Part shown: in pieces, positions 32,195-40,044 of the stretch
How positions within the stretch are numbered: position 1 is the stretch's first letter
Layout of the letters: the number at the start of each line of letters is the position of its first letter
Source: Clostridia bacterium
GTDB taxonomy: Bacteria; Bacillota; Clostridia; Christensenellales; CAG-138
Assembly (NCBI GenBank): GCA_030527115.1
Contig: JAUNBM010000015.1
Location: 1-41,634 of the forward strand
Direction: 5' to 3'
DNA length: 41,634 bases
Translations under genes and position numbers: made by a program
The notes under the pieces: generated by a model
The model's database searches: none
What the model was told of the DNA's origin: nothing
The model's input: the letters and a program-made list of their open reading frames with translations, nothing else

Positions 32195-34705
32195 TTATGG
32201 CGTTTCGGTTTCGAGCTGTCCAACCAAGGGCGACCAGCCCCACATAAGCCCATCGGGAACCTGCCTTTGCCAGCTTGCCTGCGAACCGTGCCGGATATCG
32301 TTCTCCGCATGATGGTTGATCTGTATGCCCATGAATACCATAGCCGCCGATACCCCGCCATCCAGATTATAGGCCACGGTACAGCCCTGTTCGGCAAACA
32401 GCTCTGCAAACTGTTCGAGGGTTACGCCCATCGAATAATCCTCCTGCCTGCCGTCCACCACTATCGCCACCAGATGCCCGGGCTCCACCATTCCTATGCC
32501 CGTTCTCGGATTGGCAGCGCCGATTCCGAAAGCGCTGGCTTCACTCCGTGCATTTTCGTTGATAATGCCGTTCTGTATCAAAACCGGCCCGAACGAATAG
32601 GAGTTCACCGCTCCGCTGTCCAGCACCTGTTGCGCGGTAGTGCCCTTGTCCAGCACCTTGATGGACATATCCTGGGTATAGAAGGCAAGGCAGGCCGAGA
32701 CCTTGCGATTGTTAAAAATCTTGCCCTCGCGGACTATCGGCCCCTTCAGCTCCTTCTCGGAATAGATCATGTTGTCTCCGGTTATCCACAGCACCGGCTG
32801 TTCGTTTAAAACTATCGTCTCGGGAGGATTCGGGTCGATTCCATTGCGGCGTTCGGAAGCAAACGACGGCCGGAAGCTGTCAACGTCGCGCATATAGATG
32901 TGCGCGGTATAGTAGGCAAGCGGATGCTCGTATTTGCCGTGATCTATCGTGGTTTGCGTCCGCGTAATCTCTATGGAAAGCACATCGTCGCGATACAGCC
33001 AGGTTCCGTTCTCCTCGTCGATGACTATTAGGGGTTCCTCGTAGTCATAGGACAGAAAAAGCTCGTCAAACTTGCCCGAAGACTCCGGCTCAGCCGTTGG
33101 CTCGACCGTCGGCTCAACGGTAGGCTCGGCGGTAAGCTCAGGCGTAGGCTCAGGCGTAAGCTCGGCGGTCGCCATCGCCGTTGCAGTAGCTTGCGCCTCC
33201 TCTTGGGGCTCCGTTTTTCCGATGCGGACAAGATACAGGACGACCGCGGCGGCAAGCGCCAGCAGAAGCGGAAGCATCACAACAAGCTTTTTAACCGTGC
33301 CCGATCTCCTAAGCAGCACGAGGAACAGTATCAATGCGATAACCGCTCCCACGGCAAGAACCGCAAGCGCGATGAGAAAGGCGGAAAAATCGAAGCGCAA
33401 TACCAGCCCGCCCCCTTTAGGCTCCTCCGTGGGCTCGGCGGTAGGTTCGTCCGTTGGCTCGGGCGTTGGTTCGGTGGTTGGCTCGGGAGTGGGCTCGGCG
33501 GTAGGTTCGGGCGTTGGAGTAAGCAATTCTTGCGCACAGGACACCCGCTGTTCCTCGGAAATATTTTCAAAAAGATCCGTTCCCTCCGCGTCCTCTCCGA
33601 CGCAGGAATAGGCCAGGCTCAAACTCAGGCTCTCGGCAAGCTTAACATGGTAGATATAGCGGCTTTTGCAGAGCTTATACGCCTCGGTCGCTCTTATTAG
33701 CGAGCTGTCGCCCTCAAAAGCAACCGTCGGCTCGTTAAAGCTGAGCGTGCAAGCGCCCTCCGCGTCCGTCACATAGACCTTTTGCACCTGCCACGCGCCA
33801 TATTCCTCCGCGCTCTGCTTATACTGCGTTGCGTCCGCCGCCGCCTCCACCGCAAGCAGGAGCTGTTCACGCGTATAGTTGCCGCGCGCGTCGTCCACTC
33901 CGCTCACCACGATGACCGCAGGCTTGAAGCGGCGAATCATCTCGGTAAGCCTTGTTGATATCTGCTTCCAGTCCCGCTCAACATAGAACGGGGTATTGTA
34001 AGGCTCTTCAAAATCCCCGATGAACGGCATGGCCAATACCCCTGCCGCCCGAAGCGCGGCAATGGCCTCCGACAATTCGTGACGCGGGGCGGCGCGAAGC
34101 ACGGCGGCGCTCACATGGGCGTTATAGCCGCCGGAGTACAGCGGAATCAGCGCCGAATACAGCTCAAACAGCTCGTCGATAGTAACGGCAACCACCAAAA
34201 GGTCGGTCTGCTCGGAGGGTTGCAAAAGCTCGGACAGCTCCGCAGGCACGCCGTTTAGATAGAGGGCGGCGGAACAAAGCGACAGGCGCTTGCTGGCCTC
34301 TATGGTAAAGCTCCGGCATCCCGGAGAGAGCGCAATTACCTCCTCGTAATAGGTAACGTCCAGCGATTCGGTGCGCAATTTCTCGCCGTTTGCGTCATAT
34401 TCCTTCAACTTGTAGCCGACGTCTATGGCGAACCACTCGACATATAGATAAACCTGTCCGGAATCATCGGGAAGCCGAACGCTCAGCTCGTCCTCCGCAT
34501 TGAGGGTAACGCGGGTAAGCGAATCCCCGTCATACAGCCTTGACAGCTCGCCGCTACCCGACAGCTCAAACTCACAGCCGGCGGTAATCTCCGTCACCGC
34601 TCCGTCCTCGCCTTCGGCGCGCGTCCTGCTTTGCGGCGCCGCCGCGAGCAAAACGGTAACGAGCGATAAAATCAAAATCCTTTTCCAAAGCCGCTTCTGC
34701 TTCAT
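32195..34705 (-). CDS. Fusion of inactivated PIG-L domain and NAGPA domain, with two membrane helices
   Basis: 836 residues from ATG 34705 (AAGGA ribosome binding site). Signal (to about 30), beta domain and PIG-L-like fold (to about 405) parallel the neighbouring PIG-L protein. The catalytic blocks are lost: VAMHPDDD is VAVTIDEL (172-179), and the GHWQH set reads GNYTRE. A PTPEPT stalk follows. Next come two membrane helices (FLIALAVLAVGAVIALILF and MLPLLLALAAAVVLYLV), a second PTE stalk and a NAGPA domain to the end. That domain keeps ITGD, SFGPVL, ANPRTGIG, VVDGRQ and NLDGGVS (780-786). Both domains should face outward. Inferred role: a catalytically dead GlcNAc-binding module carrying an active glycosidase. 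Confidence 0.85.
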   Translation of the reverse strand: MKQKRLWKRILILSLVTVLLAAAPQSRTRAEGEDGAVTEITAGCEFELSGSGELSRLYDGDSLTRVTLNAEDELSVRLPDDSGQVYLYVEWFAIDVGYKLKEYDANGEKLRTESLDVTYYEEVIALSPGCRSFTIEASKRLSLCSAALYLNGVPAELSELLQPSEQTDLLVVAVTIDELFELYSALIPLYSGGYNAHVSAAVLRAAPRHELSEAIAALRAAGVLAMPFIGDFEEPYNTPFYVERDWKQISTRLTEMIRRFKPAVIVVSGVDDARGNYTREQLLLAVEAAADATQYKQSAEEYGAWQVQKVYVTDAEGACTLSFNEPTVAFEGDSSLIRATEAYKLCKSRYIYHVKLAESLSLSLAYSCVGEDAEGTDLFENISEEQRVSCAQELLTPTPEPTAEPTPEPTTEPTPEPTDEPTAEPTEEPKGGGLVLRFDFSAFLIALAVLAVGAVIALILFLVLLRRSGTVKKLVVMLPLLLALAAAVVLYLVRIGKTEPQEEAQATATAMATAELTPEPTPELTAEPTVEPTVEPTAEPESSGKFDELFLSYDYEEPLIVIDEENGTWLYRDDVLSIEITRTQTTIDHGKYEHPLAYYTAHIYMRDVDSFRPSFASERRNGIDPNPPETIVLNEQPVLWITGDNMIYSEKELKGPIVREGKIFNNRKVSACLAFYTQDMSIKVLDKGTTAQQVLDSGAVNSYSFGPVLIQNGIINENARSEASAFGIGAANPRTGIGMVEPGHLVAIVVDGRQEDYSMGVTLEQFAELFAEQGCTVAYNLDGGVSAAMVFMGIQINHHAENDIRHGSQASWQRQVPDGLMWGWSPLVGQLETETP
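33084..33175 (-). repeat. Low-complexity PTE-coding repeat (second stalk)
   Basis: Twelve-base units coding PTxEPT repeats between the membrane helices and the NAGPA domain of the fusion protein. A second block of the same type lies at about 33420-33520. These are coding repeats. Confidence 0.75.
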
Positions 34706-34741
34706 ATAGTCCTTCCCGCATCCAAAATTTGATACGCCGTA

Positions 34742-34750
34742 ATTATAGCA
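34742..34750 (-). promoter_or_regulatory. Extended -10 promoter of the pseudo-PIG-L/NAGPA gene
   Basis: Minus-strand TGC-TATAAT with the hexamer at 34747-34742, about 40 bases upstream of the ATG. No strong -35 was found. Confidence 0.65.
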
Positions 34751-34856
34751 TATCGACATAAGTCGCGCAACCCACAGACCGCCCTCCTTGTTGAACCGAG
34801 GCGGTATCCATCGCATTTTCCGGAATTAAGCGGAAGCAGGGGTAATATACTGTGGC

Positions 34857-35546
34857 ATGAAACGCTTTATCCTGCTCCTGCTTCCGCTCCTTTTGGCGAG
34901 CTGTTCCGCCGCGCCCGCGGCAGTCGTCCCCTCCCCCAGCCCCGCTCCGCCCCCGACTCCGCTATTCTCCGTTGCGCTGGACTTCGGGCACGGCGGCTTC
35001 GACGGCGGCGCGGTTGGCGTTGATACCGGCGTGATAGAGGCAACGCTGAACCTTGCCATCGGAAACATGGTAAAAACCCTGCTCGAAGACAGCAATATCG
35101 AGGTTGTTCTTACCCGCCCCGATGAAAATGCCATCGGGGACACGAAAAACGAGGATATGCACCGACGCTCCGAAATCCTCTCCTCGGAATCGCTCGACCT
35201 GGTAGTATCCATCCATATGAACAAATTCTCGGATCGCAGCGTTCGCGGCCCGATGGTCTACTATCAGGCGGGCTCCGAAGCCGGTCAGCTCCTTGCCCAA
35301 ACCCTGATGGATTCGCTGACCGCCGCCACCGACAGAAACTCCCGCCTGGCTTCGCCCGGCGATAATCTTGTAACCCGCGTCCCCTCCGCGCCCGCCGCCC
35401 TCGTTGAATGCGGCTTTTTATCGCATCCCGAGGAGGAGCTGTTGCTTCAAGATAGCGACTATCAGGCCCTCTTGGCGCGCGCCATTGCGGACGGGATTCT
35501 GAGCTATCTTGGTATATTGGCGGGGCAAAACGGGCAAACTCCTTAA
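34857..35546 (+). CDS. N-acetylmuramoyl-L-alanine amidase (Amidase_3, CwlD-like) lipoprotein
   Basis: 229 residues. Lipobox LLLASC (Cys at about 16), a Pro/Ala stalk, then an Amidase_3 domain (about 38-222). Zinc and catalytic residues are visible: H in DFGHGGFDGG, E in GVIEATLNLA, H in VSIHMNKFSD, and the late E in ALVECGFLSH. It cleaves the amide bond between muramic acid and the stem peptide. CwlD of spore formers is the closest named member by size, but no sporulation genes are nearby. No ribosome binding site is seen; TAATAT ends eight bases before the ATG, so the mRNA may be leaderless. It is 20 bases upstream of the alcohol dehydrogenase gene. Confidence 0.9.
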   Translation: MKRFILLLLPLLLASCSAAPAAVVPSPSPAPPPTPLFSVALDFGHGGFDGGAVGVDTGVIEATLNLAIGNMVKTLLEDSNIEVVLTRPDENAIGDTKNEDMHRRSEILSSESLDLVVSIHMNKFSDRSVRGPMVYYQAGSEAGQLLAQTLMDSLTAATDRNSRLASPGDNLVTRVPSAPAALVECGFLSHPEEELLLQDSDYQALLARAIADGILSYLGILAGQNGQTP

Positions 35547-35566
35547 AAACAAAAGGAGTTGATACT

Positions 35567-36727
35567 ATGAATCGCTTTACCGTTCCCCGCGATATCTATT
35601 TTGGCCGCGGCTCAATAGACGCTCTCAAAACCCTTCGGGGCGAGCGCGCCGTTATCGTTACCGGCGGCGGCAGTATGCAAAAATTCGGCTTTTTGGACAA
35701 GGTGCAAACCCTGCTCCGCGAGAACGGCTTTGCAACCTATGTGTATGAGGGCGTTGAGTCCGACCCCTCGGTGGAAACCGTTCTCAGGGGCGCCGGCGCT
35801 ATGCGCGCCTTTATGCCCGACTGGATAGTTGCCATCGGCGGCGGCTCGCCTATTGACGCGGCGAAAGCGATGTGGGCGTTTTATGAATACCCCGATACGA
35901 GCTTTGACGAGCTTTGCGTTCCCTTCCACTTTCCAAAGCTTCGCACCAAAGCGCGCTTCTGTGCCATCCCCTCCACCTCGGGAACCGCAACGGAGGTCAC
36001 GGCGTTCTCGGTCATAACCGATTATGAAACCGGCGTTAAATACCCGCTTGCGGACTTCAACATCACCCCGGATATAGCGATAGTCGATCCCGCGCTCGCT
36101 GAAACCATGCCGCCAAAGCTCGTTGCCTATACCGGCATGGACGCCTTTACCCACGCCGTCGAGGCCTATGTCTCCACCTTGCACAACGATTTTTGCGACC
36201 CGCTCGCCCTCCACGCGATAAGGCTCATCAACGATTCCCTTTTGCCGTCCTATCGTGGCGACAGCGCCGCAAAGGAGCGGATGCACAACGCTCAATGCTT
36301 GGCGGGCATGGCTTTTTCCAACGCCCTGCTCGGAATAACGCACTCGATGGCGCACAAAACCGGAGCCGCCTTCTCGAAGGGCCATGTCGTCCACGGCTGT
36401 GCCAACGCCATCTATCTGCCCTACGTTATCCGCTTCAACGCCGACAACGGGGACGCGCGGGAACGCTACAACACTATAGCCCGCACGCTCAACCTTGAAC
36501 CGAGCGCGGACGCCCTGATCGAGCATATTCGCAGTATGAACCGCGCGCTCTCCATCCCCGCCTGCCTCAAGGACTATGAGGAGGGCCTCGTCGGGGAGGA
36601 GGAATTCCTCGAAAAACTGCCCCGCATAGCCGAACTGGCGGTAGCCGACGCCTGCACCGGCTCCAATCCCCGCACGATAACCCCGGAGCAGATGGAAGCC
36701 CTGCTAAAGGAATGCTACTACGGCTGA
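35567..36727 (+). CDS. Iron-containing alcohol dehydrogenase
   Basis: 386 residues, family length. The NAD(P)-binding GGGSPIDAAKAM is at about 95-106, PSTSGTATEVTAFSVI follows, and the metal ligands are D in VDPALAETMP to GMDAFTHAVEAY, with H residues in THSMAHKTGAAF and KGHVVHGCANAIYLP. It reduces aldehydes to alcohols (butanol dehydrogenase or related), in the cytoplasm. AGGAG precedes the ATG. It is probably co-transcribed with the amidase gene, although the two jobs have no evident link; a separate internal promoter cannot be excluded. A terminator follows. Confidence 0.95.
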   Translation: MNRFTVPRDIYFGRGSIDALKTLRGERAVIVTGGGSMQKFGFLDKVQTLLRENGFATYVYEGVESDPSVETVLRGAGAMRAFMPDWIVAIGGGSPIDAAKAMWAFYEYPDTSFDELCVPFHFPKLRTKARFCAIPSTSGTATEVTAFSVITDYETGVKYPLADFNITPDIAIVDPALAETMPPKLVAYTGMDAFTHAVEAYVSTLHNDFCDPLALHAIRLINDSLLPSYRGDSAAKERMHNAQCLAGMAFSNALLGITHSMAHKTGAAFSKGHVVHGCANAIYLPYVIRFNADNGDARERYNTIARTLNLEPSADALIEHIRSMNRALSIPACLKDYEEGLVGEEEFLEKLPRIAELAVADACTGSNPRTITPEQMEALLKECYYG

Positions 36728-36750
36728 TCCTTTGCCAACGCCGAATTGAA

Positions 36751-36790
36751 AAGCCGTCCGTGACAAGCTCTCCGGGCGGCTTCTTTATTT
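36751..36790 (+). terminator. Terminator of the amidase-dehydrogenase unit
   Basis: AAGCCGTCCG (36751-36760) pairs with CGGGCGGCTT (36773-36782) with one mismatch, followed by CTTTATTTCT. Confidence 0.75.
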
Positions 36791-36817
36791 CTCTGTCGCT
36801 AAATTATTTAGAACATA

Positions 36818-38653
36818 TCAGGCGTTCGGCCCGTTTACGGTCTCGTTTCTGCCGTAAGGCTCGTCCTCGCCGGGCACGCTTTCGCTAACTCCAAAGGCAA
36901 GCAGGTCTGAAAGCGCGCGCTGTCCCACCTGCTCCCGGTAGTTGTAGCGATGCTGGCTTATCTGCTCGCCCATGAATACCATCGAAGTGGAGTTTCCGCC
37001 GTCGAGATTATAGGCGACCTCACAGCCGTACTCCAGGAAGATATTGGCAAACTGTGGAATCGTATGCCCGTTCCCTACGCTCGATACCACCGATATAAAG
37101 TGGTAGGGTTCGATCATCCCGATTGCGCAACGAAGGCAGGCAGGCTGGGGCGGCGCGTCCGTGACCTCCCGGTGAAGCTCGCCGTCCGAAACCAATATGG
37201 GGCTGAACGAAAAGCTGTCCGTCACCCCTTGAGCGGTAAGCTCCTCGGCGGTAATCTTGTCCCTTTTGGCAAAGACCCGCATCGAACCGTCCGGGAAAAA
37301 CGCCATGGTCGAGGTCTCGTTGCGATCATAGCAGATATGCCCCTGCCGCATCATAACCCCTTTGCCGTTGCTCGTGAAGCCCACATAATCGCCGGTCTGC
37401 GCAAACACGACCTGGTTCTGCCGCGCAATTCTCGCGGGCATCGCCTTGGTCTTCATCGAAAAGTCCTGCTCGGCAAAAACTCCGAACGGAAGATGCCCGT
37501 AGGGCGCGAACAAGTCCGCCCTTATCGGCGTGGTCTCAAGCGAAGTGTCATAGCAGATAAGCACCCCGGCGGTTTGAGATACATAAGTCCACGGCCCGCT
37601 GAGCGTATCAAGCCCCAGGATAACCTCGCCCGCGCTTTGGAGCGGAGCTTCCTCCCCGAATTGCCCGTTCGTATTAACTCCGCAAAAGCTCACCCTGCCG
37701 TCCCCTTGCAATATCGCAGTATGCCATATCCCGCAAGCCACCCCCGTCACATCGGCAAAGCTTTCAAGCTCGCATTGCCCGTCGCTGTTGTCGCCCGCGG
37801 CAACCAGCGTAAAATCCGACCTAAGCCCAACGGTATAATTAGCCCCGCAATAGACGGCGATAATATCCTCCCACTCCTGCACCTCGCATTGGCCATAGCT
37901 GTTGTCGCCCACCGCCAGCACCGTTCCATCGGAAAACAGCCCGACGGTGTGGTTGAGCCCGGAAGCGATATCCGTTACGGCGCGCCAATTCAAAACCTCG
38001 CATTGGCCATAGCTGTTATCTCCGGCTGTCACCAAAGTTCCGTCCCAGCGCCGTCCCACGCTGTGATGCAAACCCGCCTCGACCTCCAGAACCTCCGTCC
38101 ACGAGCCGGTTTCACATTTGCCAAAGAGGTTGCTTCCAAAAGCGCTCACGCTTCCGTCCTCGTGCAACACGAGCATATGGTTAGCTCCAATCGCCGCCGC
38201 TTCAGCGTCCGCTATCGCCTCCAGCTCCGCCCGGCTTCCGAGCGCGCTTCCGACAAGGCTGATCCGCCCCTCGTTTATATAGGCGAAAGCGAACAGCCCG
38301 CCGAACACCTTCTCCGCGTCGGACGGCAAGGCGCTCGCATCGAAGCACCCGTCGCCCGAAAAGCCGGGAGCCGTGAGGCAGTCCGCGCTAAACCATGCCC
38401 CTGCGGCAAGCTTGTTTTTTGACTCCAAAAACGCTTCCCGAAGCTCCATAAGCTCAATCGCCCGAAGCTCCACGGGACTGAGCGTCGGTATGGGCGACGG
38501 CGCTGGCGAAGGCGTCGCCGTCGAAACCTCCGGAGGAAGCGCCGCCGTCGTTGCCGCAGGCGTTGTTCCGCAGGCGAGCAGAAGGCAAAGCGCGAGCGCG
38601 CCCATTGCCCCCGTCAATATTCTCTTTAGTTTATGCCTCAACTTACAATCCAT
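36818..38653 (-). CDS. RCC1-repeat and NAGPA-like fusion lipoprotein
   Basis: 611 residues. Lipobox CLLLAC (Cys at about 28), a Pro/Thr stalk to about 60, and a helical segment to about 90. About five RCC1-type propeller repeats follow (about 130-335; each ends GDNSYGQCE or similar, with SGLNHTVGL-type strands). The C-terminal NAGPA-like domain (about 365-590) keeps TGDY, RQGH and NLDGGNS (549-555). It has lost other family blocks: NPR is CLR, DGR is SVG and FGP is FSP, so its activity is doubtful. Propellers of this type bind proteins or glycans. The ATG follows an in-frame TGA by two codons, without a ribosome binding site. Confidence 0.87.
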   Translation of the reverse strand: MDCKLRHKLKRILTGAMGALALCLLLACGTTPAATTAALPPEVSTATPSPAPSPIPTLSPVELRAIELMELREAFLESKNKLAAGAWFSADCLTAPGFSGDGCFDASALPSDAEKVFGGLFAFAYINEGRISLVGSALGSRAELEAIADAEAAAIGANHMLVLHEDGSVSAFGSNLFGKCETGSWTEVLEVEAGLHHSVGRRWDGTLVTAGDNSYGQCEVLNWRAVTDIASGLNHTVGLFSDGTVLAVGDNSYGQCEVQEWEDIIAVYCGANYTVGLRSDFTLVAAGDNSDGQCELESFADVTGVACGIWHTAILQGDGRVSFCGVNTNGQFGEEAPLQSAGEVILGLDTLSGPWTYVSQTAGVLICYDTSLETTPIRADLFAPYGHLPFGVFAEQDFSMKTKAMPARIARQNQVVFAQTGDYVGFTSNGKGVMMRQGHICYDRNETSTMAFFPDGSMRVFAKRDKITAEELTAQGVTDSFSFSPILVSDGELHREVTDAPPQPACLRCAIGMIEPYHFISVVSSVGNGHTIPQFANIFLEYGCEVAYNLDGGNSTSMVFMGEQISQHRYNYREQVGQRALSDLLAFGVSESVPGEDEPYGRNETVNGPNA

Positions 38654-38661
38654 CCAAGCTC

Positions 38662-38690
38662 AGTATAGCACCAACGGAGTATTTGAGCAA
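38662..38690 (-). promoter_or_regulatory. Promoter of the RCC1-NAGPA gene, probably leaderless
   Basis: Minus-strand TTGCTC (38690-38685), a 17-base spacer and TGC-TATACT with the hexamer at 38667-38662. The ATG is eight bases further on. Confidence 0.75.
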
Positions 38691-38724
38691 GCGAATAAAA
38701 GCCCCGTGGCGCGCTTATCTGTAT

Positions 38725-39201
38725 TTACTTGTGATAAGGTTCGTTGCCGATGATTTTAAAACTGCGGTAGAGCTGTTCGAGGAGCAACAATCGCGCAAAA
38801 CGGTGCGGCAGGGTTAACGCGGACAGCGAAAGCCGCTCGTCGGCGCGCTCTAACACCTCGTTTGACAGCCCAAGCGAGCCGCCGATGGCAAAGGCCAGCT
38901 CCTTTCCGGAGTCGCGGTAGGCTCTAATCCGCCGGGCAAGCTGTTCCGAATCGGGCTTGTCTCCGTCGATGGTCAGGGCAATCAGATAGTCCCGCTCCCC
39001 AACGTTTGCAAGCAACCTCCGCCCCTCCTTCGCCTTTACCTGCTCCTGCTCCGCTATCGAAAGCTTTTCCGGGGCTTTCTCGTCGGCAACCTCCGCAACG
39101 GACAGGTTGCAATAGCGGGAGAGCCGCTTTTGAAACTCCCCGCAGGCTTCGATATAACAGCGCTCCTTGAGCTTCCCTACACAGCAGATCCGGATATTCA
39201 T
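38725..39201 (-). CDS. rlmH: 23S rRNA pseudouridine-1915 N3-methyltransferase RlmH
   Basis: 158 residues, the family length. It is a small SPOUT-fold dimeric enzyme that methylates pseudouridine 1915 in helix 69 of 23S rRNA. Hallmarks are ALTIDGDKPDSEQLA, AFAIGGSLGLSNEVL, LSLSALTLPHRFARLLLLEQ and the conserved C-terminal end GNEPYHK. The ATG overlaps the stop of the upstream hydrolase gene by four bases. This pair (YycJ-type hydrolase next to rlmH) is familiar in Firmicutes. Confidence 0.97.
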   Translation of the reverse strand: MNIRICCVGKLKERCYIEACGEFQKRLSRYCNLSVAEVADEKAPEKLSIAEQEQVKAKEGRRLLANVGERDYLIALTIDGDKPDSEQLARRIRAYRDSGKELAFAIGGSLGLSNEVLERADERLSLSALTLPHRFARLLLLEQLYRSFKIIGNEPYHK

Positions 39202-39983
39202 GCCACCTCAAAAAAGCCGCTCGGCGTTTCGCGCTCGGCAACCGCCACCACGATTTCCTCCATAAACCCCGCTTCGTTCAGCTCCGCACGGACGGCCGCC
39301 AGCGCGAGCGGAGGATAGTTGTTTTCACGGGACAGGTGTCCGAGGACGAAGGTTCGGGTTCCCGTTTTTGCCAGCTCAACGGCGGCGCGGGCGCAGTCCT
39401 CGTTGCACAGATGCCCCATAGGCGACAGTATCCTCTGCTTCAGCGGGTAGGGATAAGCCCCCGCCATCAGCATATCCACGTCATGATTCGCCTCGATAAG
39501 CACCAGCGAACAGCCCGCCGCCCGGTGCAACAGCCGCTCGTCGATCTTACCTATGTCGGTCATTATCGTGAGGCTCTTGTCCCTGTGAGTTATACGATAG
39601 CCCACCGAATGAGCGGCGTCATGCGGCGTTGAGAACGGGAGGATTTCCACTTGTCCAAACATGAAGGGCTCGTCCGACTCGAATACCCGAATGTTTGCGC
39701 GTGAAACCTCGCTGAGTTGCGAATACATAGCCTGATGGCAGGCGCGGTTGGCAAATATTGGCAAGCCGAATCTTTTCGACAGCACCGCCGCGCCGCGAAC
39801 ATGGTCGATATGCTCATGCGTTATCAAAATTGCGCTCAGGGTCTCCGGGCGCACGCCTATATCCTCAAGCAGGGCGCAAAGCTTCCTGCACGACACTCCG
39901 GCGTCGACAAGCAAGCGGGTATCTCCCGCCTCTATAAAGCTGGCGTTGCCGCCGGAACCGCTGCAAAGGGGACAAATCCTCAT
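39198..39983 (-). CDS. MBL-fold hydrolase, WalJ/YycJ type
   Basis: 261 residues from ATG 39983, which has GGAGG upstream; the eight-residue extension does not. Metallo-beta-lactamase motif HEHIDH at 56-61, with later metal ligands in FSTPHDAAHSVG, MTDIG, EANHD and LGHLSRENN. The N-terminus (ICPLCSGSGGNASFIE) is typical of the YycJ/WalJ group, thought to act as a 5' exonuclease in DNA repair or in cell-wall-linked signalling. It is translated together with rlmH (ATGA overlap) from an extended -10 promoter divergent to ispE. Confidence 0.93.
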   Translation of the reverse strand: MRICPLCSGSGGNASFIEAGDTRLLVDAGVSCRKLCALLEDIGVRPETLSAILITHEHIDHVRGAAVLSKRFGLPIFANRACHQAMYSQLSEVSRANIRVFESDEPFMFGQVEILPFSTPHDAAHSVGYRITHRDKSLTIMTDIGKIDERLLHRAAGCSLVLIEANHDVDMLMAGAYPYPLKQRILSPMGHLCNEDCARAAVELAKTGTRTFVLGHLSRENNYPPLALAAVRAELNEAGFMEEIVVAVAERETPSGFFEVA

Positions 39984-40004
39984 AGAACTTCCTCCGTAGT
40001 TTTT

Positions 40005-40019
40005 CATTATAGCATAATC
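40005..40019 (-). promoter_or_regulatory. Extended -10 promoter of the WalJ-type hydrolase and rlmH
   Basis: Minus-strand TGC-TATAAT with the hexamer at 40011-40006. It is one arm of a 15-base inverted repeat whose other arm is the ispE promoter. Confidence 0.75.
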
Positions 40020-40025
40020 GTCGGG

Positions 40026-40040
40026 ATTGTGCTATACTGA
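40026..40040 (+). promoter_or_regulatory. Extended -10 promoter of ispE, probably leaderless
   Basis: TGC-TATACT with the hexamer at 40033-40038. Six bases separate it from the ATG at 40045, so the start point should be at or next to the ATG. Confidence 0.75.
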
Positions 40041-40044
40041 CCTC

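Noticed and set aside
33084..33520. Repeats as a CRISPR array
   Set aside because: They are 12-base-type coding repeats for Pro-Thr-Glu stalks with no unique spacers.
36950..38422. Long plus-strand open frame opposite the RCC1-NAGPA gene
   Set aside because: Antisense to a well-supported protein with repeats and motifs; no features of its own.
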